A stretch of 64,000 bases of DNA from Glutamicibacter creatinolyticus. GTDB taxonomy: Bacteria > Actinomycetota > Actinomycetes > Actinomycetales > Micrococcaceae. The DNA lies in contig NZ_CP034412.1 in the NCBI RefSeq assembly GCF_006094275.1, positions 2,976,001 to 3,040,000 of the forward strand, in the 5' to 3' direction. The notes below the pieces were generated by a model that saw nothing but the letters and a program-made list of their open reading frames with translations, was not told the DNA's origin and did no database searches. Shown here in pieces: positions 46,494 through 55,832 of this stretch. Position numbers and translations under genes: made by a program. Numbering within the stretch: the stretch's first letter is position 1; every line of letters starts with the position of its first letter.

Positions 46494-48548
46494 TCAGGAC
46501 AATTCCAGCGGCGGCACGTCCGCCTCGAAGCCGAACACCTGGGCGTAGAACGCCAGGGAGGCTTCCAATGCGGCGATGATGTTCGCCTCCTGGCGGAACC
46601 CGTGCTGTTCCCCGGCAAAGAGCAGGTAGGCGTGCGGGATGCCGCGCCGGGCCAGCTCATCGACGACCACCTGTGACTGGGCCGGGGGCACCACCTTGTC
46701 CTCATCGCCCTGCAGCACCAGCACCGGACAGCTGATGTCCTGCAGGTGGTTGATCGGTGCCCGCTGGGCGTAGAGCTCGGCCTCCTGCGGGTAGGGACCG
46801 ACCAGGGAGAACATGTACTGGGATTCGAAGTCATGGGTGTCGGCGACCAGTGCCACCAGGTCGGAGACGCCGTAGCGGCTGATCCCGGCGGTGAACCGGT
46901 CCGAGTTGGTCAGCGCCGAGAGCACGGTCCAGCCGCCGGCCGAGCCGCCCTCGATCCCGATCCGGTGCGGGTCGGCGATGCCGCGCTCGATCAGCGCGTC
47001 GATCACCGCCACGGTGTCCGCCACGTCCACCACGCCCCACTGCCCGCGCAGCCGGTTGCGGTAGGCGCGTCCGTAGCCGCTGGAGCCGCCGTAGTTCACA
47101 TCCACCACTCCGATTCCCCGGGAGGTGTAGTAGGCGATGGTGGCCGAAAGGGTGGCGGCGGCCTGCGAGGTCGGCCCGCCGTGCACCATGGTGATGTACG
47201 GCGGCTTGTGCCCCTCCGGCCCCCGGTAGCCCTGGTTGCGCGGACGGTAGAGCAGCGCGTGCACCGCTTCCCCTTCGGCGTTGCGGGCCTCCAGCTCCTC
47301 CACCTGCGGCAGCTGGTCGGCCGGAGGCAGCTGATCGATGGCCCGGGCCAGCGGGCGCAGGCAGGTCGCACCCCGGGTGGCTGCCTCGTCCCCGGTGGGT
47401 GCCTCGTCCCGGGTGCCGCCCGGTGCGTCCCGGCCGTCCACCGCCGCCAGGTCGATCAGGCTGATCTGCTCGCCCTGGGTCATCGAGGAGGTCGCGGCCA
47501 GCAGTTGGCGGCCGCGCAGCTGCAGCGGACGGATCCGGGTCACCGGCAGCCGCAGCGGCTGCAGCTGCCCGTCAGCGATGCGCAGCCGGGACAGCCCGGT
47601 CAGCCCGGTGCCGTGGCTGACCAGCAGGGTGTTCTCCGATTCCACGGTGTACCAGGTGGTGCCGACCTGCCACAGCGGGCCGGCGAATTCCTCCTCGCGC
47701 TGCAGCAGCGGGCGGCTGGTGCCGGCGGCCACGTCGTACAGGTACGGGTTCCACCAGCCCGAGGCGTCGCTGATGAACGCCAGGCGCTGCCCGTCAACCC
47801 ATTCGGGCTGCAGCACCGAGGTCTGCCCGGAGCCGGCGATCACCCGCTCATCGGCCAGCCCGGCGGTGCGCAGCGAGGTGCCGGTGAGGGCGGCCAGGTG
47901 CAGCTCGGTGCCGTCCCAGGGCATGTTCGGGTGCTCCCAGCTGATCCAGGCCAGCTGCCGCGCATCGGGGCTCAGCCGCGGGAAGGCGACGAAGCGGGCC
48001 GGTGGGGTCAGCACGTTCAGCGCTGCGCGGTCGGTGGCGGCGCTGGCATCCAGCGGGACCGCCACGATGTGGCGCACCGGTTCGCCACTGAGGTCCTCCA
48101 TGATCGCCAGCACCGCGTCCCCCGCGGCGGTGGGCACCAGTTCGGCAAAGCGCAGGGTCGGGTTTCCCTGCTCAAGGTTCGGCGGGGTCAGCGCCACCGG
48201 TGCCGCGCCGGGTGCGGAAATGAGGTAGAGCCGCTGGTCGGTGAAGTTCGCGAAGACGATGCCCCACCCGTCCGGCTCCGCCCCGGGCAGCAGGACCCAG
48301 GAGGCGCCGCCGTATTCGTGCACCCGGGAGCGCACGTTGTACTCGCGCGGGATCAGCTCCTGCCGGCGCTCACCGCTGGCCGCATCGTGGCGCCACAGCG
48401 TGATCCGCCCGCCCTGCTCGGGCCGGGCCTGCTGGATGATGACCTCTTCTCCGGCGAAGGCCGCACCGCCCAGCGGCTTGGTGCCGGCCGCCACCTGTGC
48501 GGCGCTGATCGAGGACGGCCAGGAACCATGGGGAAGCTGCTTGCTCAT
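46494..48548 (-). CDS. S9-family prolyl oligopeptidase-like serine peptidase
   Basis: The product is 684 aa. An N-terminal beta-propeller region (about 1-400) precedes an alpha/beta-hydrolase domain. The nucleophile is in GIEGGSAGGW, the Asp in VLQGDEDKVVPP and the His in GEQHGFR. YGGSSGYGRAYR is a typical S9 oxyanion-region motif. It would cleave short peptides in the cytoplasm; no signal peptide is visible. The start ATG 48548 is well placed although its ribosome site is unremarkable. Acylaminoacyl- versus dipeptidyl-peptidase activity cannot be decided. Confidence 0.9.
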   Translation of the reverse strand: MSKQLPHGSWPSSISAAQVAAGTKPLGGAAFAGEEVIIQQARPEQGGRITLWRHDAASGERRQELIPREYNVRSRVHEYGGASWVLLPGAEPDGWGIVFANFTDQRLYLISAPGAAPVALTPPNLEQGNPTLRFAELVPTAAGDAVLAIMEDLSGEPVRHIVAVPLDASAATDRAALNVLTPPARFVAFPRLSPDARQLAWISWEHPNMPWDGTELHLAALTGTSLRTAGLADERVIAGSGQTSVLQPEWVDGQRLAFISDASGWWNPYLYDVAAGTSRPLLQREEEFAGPLWQVGTTWYTVESENTLLVSHGTGLTGLSRLRIADGQLQPLRLPVTRIRPLQLRGRQLLAATSSMTQGEQISLIDLAAVDGRDAPGGTRDEAPTGDEAATRGATCLRPLARAIDQLPPADQLPQVEELEARNAEGEAVHALLYRPRNQGYRGPEGHKPPYITMVHGGPTSQAAATLSATIAYYTSRGIGVVDVNYGGSSGYGRAYRNRLRGQWGVVDVADTVAVIDALIERGIADPHRIGIEGGSAGGWTVLSALTNSDRFTAGISRYGVSDLVALVADTHDFESQYMFSLVGPYPQEAELYAQRAPINHLQDISCPVLVLQGDEDKVVPPAQSQVVVDELARRGIPHAYLLFAGEQHGFRQEANIIAALEASLAFYAQVFGFEADVPPLELS

Positions 48549-48646
48549 GGTTCGATCCTAGGCCATCGTCGTCCCCCGGCTCCTGCCCCGCCCAAGCCCC
48601 GCACCGCCCGCTCGACACGCTGGCGATGGTGCGCTTGGATGAAGCC

Positions 48647-49264
48647 ATGACACGCACACGCCAGGAGCAAGCGCGGCCGGATCCGGGCCCGGGAGAACGC
48701 GGCGAGCAGGTCCTGCTGCTGCGCGGGATTAACGTCGGCGGGATCAAGCTGCCCATGGCCGAGCTGGCCCGCATCCTGCAGGAGGCCGGGTTCGCCGCGG
48801 TGCGTACGGTGCTGGCCACCGGCAACGCGATCCTCACCAGCGAACTGGATCCGCCGGCCACCGGCAGGCGGGCGGAGCAGGCGATCGATGCGCAGTTCGG
48901 CCACCGGATCCGCTGTCTGGCCTACCCCGGCCCCGGGTTCGCCGCCTTGGCCACCGGCTTTCCGGTTCAGCCGCCACATGGGAACTACCATCGCTACCTG
49001 AGCTTCACCCCCTCCCCCGCCGCGGCCGGCGCGCTGGCCGCGGCGCTGGAGGAACAGCTGGCCTGCCGCGGGCTGCGGGCCGCCGAACCGTTCGCCGTGC
49101 ACGGCCCGGCCCTTGGCTGGGTGGCCGAACGCGGCACCAGCACCAGTGACCCGCTGGCCCAGGCGCTGCAGCGCCTGGCCCCCACCCACCTGCACACCAC
49201 CCGGAACCTGAACACGGTCCAGCGCATGGCCCGGATTCTGCGGGCGCCGGAACACGACGCATAA
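48647..49264 (+). CDS. DUF1697 family protein
   Basis: The product is about 205 aa. The pattern LLRGINVGGIKLPMAELARILQ and VLATGNAILTS is the signature of DUF1697, a widespread family of unknown function. The start is uncertain (ATG 48647 chosen; GTG 48626 is also in frame) and the first 20 residues are low complexity. It is divergent from the S9 peptidase and followed by the TRIC channel gene. Confidence 0.85.
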   Translation: MTRTRQEQARPDPGPGERGEQVLLLRGINVGGIKLPMAELARILQEAGFAAVRTVLATGNAILTSELDPPATGRRAEQAIDAQFGHRIRCLAYPGPGFAALATGFPVQPPHGNYHRYLSFTPSPAAAGALAAALEEQLACRGLRAAEPFAVHGPALGWVAERGTSTSDPLAQALQRLAPTHLHTTRNLNTVQRMARILRAPEHDA

Positions 49265-49325
49265 TGGGTAGCGTTCGGGGCGCGCGAAGCCGCGCCCACC
49301 GTGTCGAAGGGGAGCCCACCAACCC

Positions 49326-49991
49326 ATGATGCCCACCATGGTCCTGGCCGTTGAGCTGATCGGCACGTTCTTCTTCGCGATCGCCGGGTCACTGGTGGCG
49401 GTGCGCCGCGGCTTTGACATCATCGGCTCGGTGTTCCTGGCCGGGGTCGGAGGCCTGGGCGGGGGCATCGTGCGCGATCTGATCCTCAGCGACACCCCGG
49501 CCACGTTCAGCAACCCGGTCTACTTCATCCCGGTCGTGCTCAGTGCCGTGCTGGTGTACCTGTTCACCCCGGCGGTCAAGAAGCTGCACCGCCTGGTGCT
49601 GGTGTTCGACGCCGGCGGGCTGGGACTGTTCTGCATCACCGGCACGCTAAAGGCCCTGGACTACGGGATGAACCCGGTCTCCTCGGTGCTGTTGGGGGTG
49701 AGCACCGCGGTGGGCGGCGGGCTGATGCGCGATGTCATTGCCAACGTCACCCCGGAACTGTTCAACCCGCGCGACCTCTACGCGGTTCCGGCGATCGCCG
49801 GGGCGGGGCTGACCTCGCTGAGCTGGACGCTGGGCTGGTTCTCCACCACGCTGGGGATCATCACCGCGGTGCTGGTGATCGCCACCCGGCTGGCGGCGAT
49901 CAAGTACGGCTGGCGGGTGCCGCTGGCGGCCGGGCACTGGCACCGCCAGCCGGCCGCGCCCCCTGGGGACGGGCCGCAGCGCAACTACTAG
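49326..49991 (+). CDS. Bacterial TRIC-type cation channel (UPF0126)
   Basis: The product is 221 aa with about seven helices. The duplicated glycine-rich motif GGLGGGIVRDL and AVGGGLMRDV is the family signature of bacterial TRIC channels, which form trimeric K+/Na+-permeable pores. The C-terminus (HWHRQPAAPPGDG...) is a short cytoplasmic tail. ATG 49326 follows GAAGGGGAG. Confidence 0.9.
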   Translation: MMPTMVLAVELIGTFFFAIAGSLVAVRRGFDIIGSVFLAGVGGLGGGIVRDLILSDTPATFSNPVYFIPVVLSAVLVYLFTPAVKKLHRLVLVFDAGGLGLFCITGTLKALDYGMNPVSSVLLGVSTAVGGGLMRDVIANVTPELFNPRDLYAVPAIAGAGLTSLSWTLGWFSTTLGIITAVLVIATRLAAIKYGWRVPLAAGHWHRQPAAPPGDGPQRNY

Positions 49992-50021
49992 GCCGCCTGC
50001 CGCCGCTTGCGCCGGCCCGGG

Positions 50022-51278
50022 TCAGTCGATGCGCTCGAGCTTGCCCAGGTCCTCGGCCCCGGGGATGGTGTCCTCGATGGCTCGCGGCGGGTTGATCATG
50101 ACCGCCCCGGCCAGCATCACCACGATGCACCCGCCGAGCATCGCAAAGGCCGCGCCCCAGGAATCGGTCGCCTTCTGCACCACACCGAAGAGCATCGGCA
50201 CCACGGCCGCCCCGGCATACCCCAGCCCCTGGGCGAAGCCGGACAGCACGCCCGAACCGTAGGTGGTGCGCGAGCGCAGGTTCATCATCAGCAGTGCGAT
50301 CGCAAACGTGCCCTGGCCCAGGCCGGCCAGCGCCACCCACACGGCGGTGTTGTTCGTCGGGGACAGGTAGATACCCAGGTGCCCGCCGATCCAGCAGGCG
50401 GTGAACACGCCCACCGCCACGATCGGGTGCTTCAGCCGCGGCACCCACAGCGGCACCAGCAGGCTGACCGGCAGGCCCAGGATCGCAAACAGCGCCAGCA
50501 TCGAACCGGAGGTGCCCTCGCTCAGGCCCATCGCGGTCAGGTAGGGCGGCAGCCAGGTGAAGTAGACGTAGGTCTGGGCGGAGTTGCCGGCCAGGTAGAT
50601 CGCCAGCCCCCAGGCCACCTTGGACTTCCAGGGGTTCAGCTTCAGCCCCGGCGCACTGCCGCCGGCCAGCGGCGCGGGCATGTCCGGGCGCGCAACCTTG
50701 CGGTCGGCGATCAGCTGCAGCAGCCAGGGCAGCAGCACCACGGCGGAGAGCAGCGCCCACGAGCCGATGGACAGCTGCCAGGTGGAGGCGTTGGCCAGCG
50801 GGACCGAGAACTGCGGGGCCACCCAGGTGCCCACGGCCAGCAGGGTCACATACCCGCTGGTGACCACGCCGATGTGGTCCGGGAAGTACTTCTTCACCAG
50901 CGGCGGCAGCACCACGTTGCCCATGCCGTAGCCGGCCAGCGCGACGATCGACAGCCCCAGGAAGAGGTACACGTCCGAAACCCAGGGGCGGATCACCTGT
51001 CCGACGATGGCCAGCAGCACCGAGACCACCAAGGTGCGCTCCAGGCCCCAGGCACGGATCAGCCGCGGGGTGAGCAGCCCGAAGACCGCGAAGGCGATGG
51101 GGGCCAGCATGGCCAGCAGCCCGGTGGTGAATTCGGTGAACGCGACGTTCTCGGAGATCCGCTGCAGCAGCGGCGGCACGGAGACCACCGCCGCACGCAG
51201 TGACAGGGCCATGAGCAGGATGCCCAGCAACGCCCCGATGCGGCCCTTGAGGGGCGTGGTGCCCTGTCGTTGATTCAT
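50022..51278 (-). CDS. MFS transporter (CynX/NimT family)
   Basis: The product is 418 aa with 12 predicted helices. The N-terminal repeat (RAAVVSVPPLLQRI) and the general layout fit the cyanate/NimT branch; substrate unknown. ATG 51278 follows GAGGGAG. It ends 30 bp from the convergent TRIC gene. The TetR gene ends 19 bp upstream on the same strand, so both may form one transcript. Confidence 0.88.
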   Translation of the reverse strand: MNQRQGTTPLKGRIGALLGILLMALSLRAAVVSVPPLLQRISENVAFTEFTTGLLAMLAPIAFAVFGLLTPRLIRAWGLERTLVVSVLLAIVGQVIRPWVSDVYLFLGLSIVALAGYGMGNVVLPPLVKKYFPDHIGVVTSGYVTLLAVGTWVAPQFSVPLANASTWQLSIGSWALLSAVVLLPWLLQLIADRKVARPDMPAPLAGGSAPGLKLNPWKSKVAWGLAIYLAGNSAQTYVYFTWLPPYLTAMGLSEGTSGSMLALFAILGLPVSLLVPLWVPRLKHPIVAVGVFTACWIGGHLGIYLSPTNNTAVWVALAGLGQGTFAIALLMMNLRSRTTYGSGVLSGFAQGLGYAGAAVVPMLFGVVQKATDSWGAAFAMLGGCIVVMLAGAVMINPPRAIEDTIPGAEDLGKLERID

Positions 51279-51297
51279 GTGCTCCCTCAGCAGACCG

Positions 51298-51852
51298 TCA
51301 TTGGTTGAAATCACCCAACTTTTTCAGTTTCGGCACCAACTCTAGTAACTGAGCCAGCCGTGCATCAAAATCCGAGTCGTGCCACCATGCCGGGCGTCCG
51401 GCGTGGGCGTAGATCCCCTCGCCGATGAGCATGATCGCCTGGGCCACGGTCGGGTCCCCGACCTCGCCCAGGATCAGTTCGTACCAGTCCTGGCTGATGC
51501 GCTGCAGGCTCTGGGCCGCGGCGTCCACCCCCGCCTGCGCCAGGCGTTCCACGGCCAGCAGGTAGCGGTCGAATTCGGTGCCCAGTTCCGCCGAGGTGCG
51601 CACGAAGTACACCGAGATGCCCTCCGGGGCCCGACTCATTAGTTCACAATCCTGCGCCGCCAGCTCCTCACAGGCGCCGATGACCGCCTGGGCCAGCGCC
51701 TCCTTGGAGGCGAAGTGGTAGAGCAGCCCGCCCTTGGAGACCTCGGCCCGGGCGGCGGTGGCGTCCATGGTCGCGGCCCGCTCCCCCTCGTCGCACAGCA
51801 GCGCGACGTAGGCGTCGAGGATCTTGGCTTTGGCCAGTGGTGGACGGGCCAT
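51298..51852 (-). CDS. TetR-family transcriptional repressor
   Basis: The product is 184 aa. The N-terminal HTH is AATMDATAARAEVSKGGLLYHFASKEAL, a clear TetR_N domain, and the C-terminal ligand domain is helical. ATG 51852 follows GGGAGG. It is divergent from an MFS drug exporter with a perfect palindrome between them, the standard repressor/efflux arrangement. It probably represses both. Confidence 0.92.
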   Translation of the reverse strand: MARPPLAKAKILDAYVALLCDEGERAATMDATAARAEVSKGGLLYHFASKEALAQAVIGACEELAAQDCELMSRAPEGISVYFVRTSAELGTEFDRYLLAVERLAQAGVDAAAQSLQRISQDWYELILGEVGDPTVAQAIMLIGEGIYAHAGRPAWWHDSDFDARLAQLLELVPKLKKLGDFNQ

Positions 51853-51906
51853 GGATTTACCTCCCAATGGCGGTGATGAAGCAGACAACACCTCCGATTG
51901 TAACAA

Positions 51907-51922
51907 TACCGTCCAGACGGTA
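51907..51922. promoter_or_regulatory. TetR operator palindrome TACCGTCCAGACGGTA
   Basis: A 16-bp dyad with perfect 7-bp arms in the TetR/MFS intergenic region. TACCGTC-type half-sites are common operators of TetR-controlled exporters. An ATTGT-a-ACAAT dyad lies just upstream and may belong to the promoter. Confidence 0.82.
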
Positions 51923-51981
51923 CAGTAATGGGGGTGGGCTACTCCCTACCCACTTTCCCTTCGTTCACAGATGGATTGACC

Positions 51982-53502
51982 ATGACTTCACCAACTACCG
52001 GAACCCTGCCGCGCGTCTTGACCCCGCGCCGCCGCTGGGCGGCACTGGTGGTGCTGCTGTTCCCGGTACTGCTGGTCTCGGTGGATAACACCGTGCTGTC
52101 CTTCGCGGTACCGGCGATCTCCGCTGCACTGCAACCCACGGGCAACCAGCTGCTGTGGATCATCGACATCTATCCGCTGATCCTGGCCGGCCTGCTGGTC
52201 CCCATGGGCTCGCTGGGCGATCGCATCGGGCGGCGCAAGGTGCTGCTCACCGGCGCGGTCGGCTTCGCCCTGGTCTCCGGGCTGGCCGCCTTCGCCACCG
52301 ACGCCGGGCAGTTGATTGCCGCGCGCACCCTGCTGGGCGTCTTCGGCGCCATGCTCATGCCCGCCACGCTCTCCCTGCTGCGCAACATCTTCAGCGACCC
52401 GATGGAACGGCGCACCGCGATCGCCATCTGGGCCGCCGCGTTCTCCGGCGGCGCCGTGCTCGGGCCGGTGATCGGTGGGATCCTGCTGGAGCACTTCTGG
52501 TGGGGTTCGGTGTTCTTCCTGGCCGTGCCGATGCTGCTGCCGCTGCTGGTTGGCGGGCTGATCCTGCTACCCGAATCCCGGGACCCGAACCCGGGCAAGG
52601 TCGACCCGATCTCCATCGTGCTGATCATCATGGCGCTGCTGCCCTTCGTCTACGGGATCAAGTCGATCAGCTCCGGGCCCTGGTACGTCCCGGTCGCCGC
52701 GATCACCATCGGGGTGGTCAGCGCCGTCGCGTTCGTGCGGCGTCAGCTGACGCGCAGCATCCCGATGCTGGACGTGCGCCTGTTCGGCAACCGGGTGTTC
52801 TCCGGGGCGCTGGCGGTGAACCTGATCGGCGTGTTCTCGCTGGTCGGCTTCATCTACTTCGTCTCCCAGCACCTGCAGCTGATCTCCGGGCTCACTCCCT
52901 TTGAGGCCGGGGTGTGGATGACCCCAGGCCTGGTGCTGACCATGGTGTTCGGGCTGCTGGCGGTGCGCTTCTCGGCCCGCTACGGGACCTCGAACGTCAT
53001 GATCGCCGGACTGGTGCTCAGCGCACTGGCCTACGCCGTGGTGGTCCTCGCCGGGGCCTCGGGCAGTGACACCTGGCTGATGGTGGCCTTCTGCCTGCTC
53101 GGACTCGGGGTGGGGATGAGTGAAACCCTGTCCAACGACCTGGTGCTCTCCGAAGTGCCGGCCGCCAAGGCCGGGGCGGCCTCGGCGATCTCCGAAACCG
53201 CCTACGAGGTCGGCTCGGTGCTGGGCACCGCGGTACTGGGTACGATCCTGAACGGGATCTACGCCTCCAGCCTCATGGTCCCCTCCTCGCTCAGCGAGCA
53301 GCAGGCCGAGGCCGCCACCCAGACGCTCTCCGGGGCGCACACCGTGGCCGAGCAGCTGGACCCGGCCGCCTCGCAAACCCTGCTGCAGGCCGCGGCCGCC
53401 GCGTTCGACCACGGCGTGCTGGTCACCGCGTCCCTGGCGGCATTGCTGGCACTGGTGGCCGCGATCGTGGTTGGAAGGGTCGTCAAGCCCCTCGCAAGGT
53501 AA
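51982..53502 (+). CDS. DHA2-family MFS multidrug exporter
   Basis: The product is 506 aa with 14 helices, typical of the QacA/EmrB (DHA2) group. Motifs are VSVDNTVLSFAVPAI, the loop GSLGDRIGRRKVLL and motif C-like GAVLGPVIGGIL. It should expel cationic or amphipathic toxicants using the proton gradient. ATG 51982 is chosen (no strong ribosome site). TetR repression is implied by the operator upstream. Confidence 0.92.
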   Translation: MTSPTTGTLPRVLTPRRRWAALVVLLFPVLLVSVDNTVLSFAVPAISAALQPTGNQLLWIIDIYPLILAGLLVPMGSLGDRIGRRKVLLTGAVGFALVSGLAAFATDAGQLIAARTLLGVFGAMLMPATLSLLRNIFSDPMERRTAIAIWAAAFSGGAVLGPVIGGILLEHFWWGSVFFLAVPMLLPLLVGGLILLPESRDPNPGKVDPISIVLIIMALLPFVYGIKSISSGPWYVPVAAITIGVVSAVAFVRRQLTRSIPMLDVRLFGNRVFSGALAVNLIGVFSLVGFIYFVSQHLQLISGLTPFEAGVWMTPGLVLTMVFGLLAVRFSARYGTSNVMIAGLVLSALAYAVVVLAGASGSDTWLMVAFCLLGLGVGMSETLSNDLVLSEVPAAKAGAASAISETAYEVGSVLGTAVLGTILNGIYASSLMVPSSLSEQQAEAATQTLSGAHTVAEQLDPAASQTLLQAAAAAFDHGVLVTASLAALLALVAAIVVGRVVKPLAR

Positions 53503-53804
53503 CCATTGGTCGATTCTTTACCAAAATCTAGATTAATTCGGGCGAAGTTATTCAGTTAGGCCCGTAGACCACGTAGGCTAGGACATGTAGTTTCAAAGTA
53601 ATTCGCGAAGTACCCTTTAGAAGCTTGCAGACGTCAACACGTTGAATGTCAGGCAACCTTTCTAGACGTGAAGTGAATGACCTGGCTGCTTCGCACAATC
53701 GGCCGGCGGAACTCCCAGCGGGAGAGCCTTCGACGGTTTGCGTGGAAACAACCATTTCCGCCACGAGGTGTGGCGGGATTACGTCTGAAAGGACCAAGGA
53801 ATAA
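53503..53804. other. 302-bp leader/promoter region of cspA
   Basis: No gene is supported. The stretch is less GC-rich and ends with a GGATT-type ribosome site before cspA. A long structured 5' leader is usual for cold-shock genes and may make translation temperature-dependent. Confidence 0.55.
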
Positions 53805-54008
53805 ATGGCAACTGGAATCGTGAAATGGTTCAACGCTGAAAAGGGCTTCGGCTTCATCGCTCCGGACAGCGGCGATCCGGACGTCTTCGCACACTTCTCC
53901 GCCATCCAGACCCAGGGCTTCCGCACCCTGGACGAGGGCCAGAAGGTTGAGTTCGAGGTTGTCGAGGGCCCGAAGGGCCTGCAGGCAGCTGACATTCGCG
54001 CTCTCTAA
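53805..54008 (+). CDS. cspA: Cold-shock protein
   Basis: The product is 67 aa, an OB-fold cold-shock protein. RNP1 (KGFGFI) and RNP2 (VFAHF) are intact, with the usual [15 protein letters not shown] start. It acts as an RNA chaperone. A long leader precedes it and a very strong terminator follows. Confidence 0.97.
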   Translation: MATGIVKWFNAEKGFGFIAPDSGDPDVFAHFSAIQTQGFRTLDEGQKVEFEVVEGPKGLQAADIRAL

Positions 54009-54035
54009 AGGCGAAACGGCTACACGCCAAGCTTG

Positions 54036-54077
54036 AACGGTGCCGAACCGGGACTTTCCCGGTTCGGCACCGTTTTT
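54036..54077 (+). terminator. Intrinsic terminator of cspA
   Basis: A perfect 17-bp stem (54036-54052 with 54058-54074), a 5-nt loop and a following T run. This is the clearest Rho-independent terminator in the window. Confidence 0.95.
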
Positions 54078-54148
54078 TGTGAGCCTTTCCTCGCCCTCGG
54101 ACTGTCTCACGACGGAATACCGTGGGTCCCATCGTGGTTGGCACCACT

Positions 54149-55141
54149 GTGAAGCTTTCCATTCTTGATCTTGCCCCGGTGGCACCGGACTCCACGGTTG
54201 CCGACTCCTTCAAATCCTCGGTACGCCTGGCCCAGATGGCCGAACGCGCGAACTACGAACGCATCTGGTACGCCGAACACCACAACATGGCGACCATCGC
54301 ATCCTCGGCCACGGCGGTCCTCATCAGCCACATCGCCCACCACACCAACCGGATCCGGCTGGGGTCCGGCGGCATCATGCTTCCCAACCACTCCCCGCTG
54401 GTGATCGCCGAGCAGTTCGGGACGCTGGCCGAAATCTTCGGGGACCGCATCGACCTGGGTTTGGGCCGGGCCCCAGGCACCGACCCGGTCACTCTCCGTG
54501 CGCTGCGCCGTGAACCAAACGCGGCCGACACCTTCCCGCACGACGTGCTGGAGCTGCAGGCCTACCTGGCCGATGAATCGCGCATCCCCACCGTCCGGGC
54601 GATTCCCGGGGCCGGCACCCGGGTGCCGCTGTACATCCTGGGCTCCTCGCTGTTCGGCGCGAAGCTGGCCGCGCAGCTGGGCCTGCCCTATTCCTTCGCT
54701 TCCCACTTCGCCCCGGATGCCCTGCACCAGGCGGTGCAGCTGTACCGGGACGAGTTCACCCCTTCCGAGCAGCTGGACAAGCCCTACGTCATTGCCGGGG
54801 TCGGGGTCCTGGCCGCCGACAGCACCCAGCGCGCCCACGAGTTGATGGAACAGGCCAAGCGCCAGCGGGTGGCCTCCTTCCTGGGCCGCAATCGGGAGGA
54901 ACCGTTCACCGAGGCTGAAATCAACATGCTCATGGGCACTGCCCCCGCCGCCCAGGTCCTGGACATGATGCGCTACACCGCGGTCGGCGCGCCCTCCGAC
55001 GTCGCCGAATACCTGGAGCATTTCGCCAAGGCCAGCCAGGCCGACGAGCTGATCACCGTGCACTACCCGCTGCAGGAATCCGAACGCCTGGATTCGGTGT
55101 GGCTCACCGCGCAGGCCGTCGGCCTGGCCGCCAACGCCTAG
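54149..55141 (+). CDS. LLM-class flavin-dependent oxidoreductase
   Basis: The product is 330 aa. The N-terminus [43 protein letters not shown] and [13 protein letters not shown] are typical of the YhbW-like luciferase family. It uses reduced flavin to oxidise an unknown substrate. GTG 54149 is preferred because members start here; GTG 54122 is in frame without a good site. It is a paralogue of the gene at 22.7-23.8 kb but clearly different in sequence. Confidence 0.88.
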   Translation: MKLSILDLAPVAPDSTVADSFKSSVRLAQMAERANYERIWYAEHHNMATIASSATAVLISHIAHHTNRIRLGSGGIMLPNHSPLVIAEQFGTLAEIFGDRIDLGLGRAPGTDPVTLRALRREPNAADTFPHDVLELQAYLADESRIPTVRAIPGAGTRVPLYILGSSLFGAKLAAQLGLPYSFASHFAPDALHQAVQLYRDEFTPSEQLDKPYVIAGVGVLAADSTQRAHELMEQAKRQRVASFLGRNREEPFTEAEINMLMGTAPAAQVLDMMRYTAVGAPSDVAEYLEHFAKASQADELITVHYPLQESERLDSVWLTAQAVGLAANA

Positions 55142-55217
55142 CAACACCACGACCCCGCCCCCATGCCGGCGCCGGCACCTCCGCTCGGGCGTCGGCATGG
55201 CCGGCGGGTGGAATCAA

Positions 55218-55242
55218 AAAATGCCCCGCAACGGGGCATTTT
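55218..55242. terminator. Bidirectional terminator between LLM and membrane-protein genes
   Basis: AAAATGCCCCG and CGGGGCATTTT arms with a 3-nt loop give T runs in both directions. It separates convergent genes. Confidence 0.85.
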
Positions 55243-55287
55243 GCGTTGTCTGGAGGTCCGCCGCGGCGGAATACCGCGCAAGGTGGC

Positions 55288-55779
55288 TCAGGCGCTTAGC
55301 CGCACCCAGCGCCGTACTGCCATGAACAGTGCCACGATCAAGGTCACGGTCAGCAGACCCTCCACGCCGATGTAGGCGTAGTGCCACAGCGACCCGCCCT
55401 CGAAGTTTCCGGCCAGCACCGCGTCGGTGCGGCGGGACAGGCCCGGTCGGATGGCCACGGTCTTGATCAGCAGCCACAGCCCGCTCAACCCCAGCACGGT
55501 CCACCAGGAGCGGTCCACGCCGCGCCGAACGCTGGCGGCCAGCCAGGCCAGGAACAGGACGATCTCCACCACGTTCATCGCCGCGAAAACCAGTCGGCCA
55601 ATACCCAGCCCGAGCGGAATGGTGATGCCCGGGGCGGTGAACTTCAGCGGCGCCTCGATGAAGGAGATCCCGATGATCAGCCCCAGCCAGATGGCCGGGA
55701 CCAGGAGCCGGGTGGCCACGGCCCATCGGGCGGCGGTGCTGGGTCGGGTGGCGCAATCGGTGTGGGACAAGGCGTTCAT
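55288..55779 (-). CDS. Integral membrane protein, 163 aa, four helices, unknown
   Basis: Four hydrophobic segments. Notable features are ISFIEAPLKFTAPGITIPLGLGIGRLVF, with a conserved-looking charged pair inside the membrane, and GGSLWHYAYIGVE before the last helix. I do not recognise the family. ATG 55779 follows GGAAGG. It lies 53 bp downstream of an MFS gene on the same strand and could share its transcript. Confidence 0.8.
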   Translation of the reverse strand: MNALSHTDCATRPSTAARWAVATRLLVPAIWLGLIIGISFIEAPLKFTAPGITIPLGLGIGRLVFAAMNVVEIVLFLAWLAASVRRGVDRSWWTVLGLSGLWLLIKTVAIRPGLSRRTDAVLAGNFEGGSLWHYAYIGVEGLLTVTLIVALFMAVRRWVRLSA

Positions 55780-55832
55780 GCCTTCCACTCTACGCCGCGC
55801 CGGCAGCCCGGTGCCGCCGGGCGCCTGTGGGG

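Noticed and set aside
46746-48650. 634-residue plus-strand open frame
   Set aside because: It is antisense to the S9 peptidase, whose catalytic triad motifs are intact; composition is typical of a GC-driven shadow.
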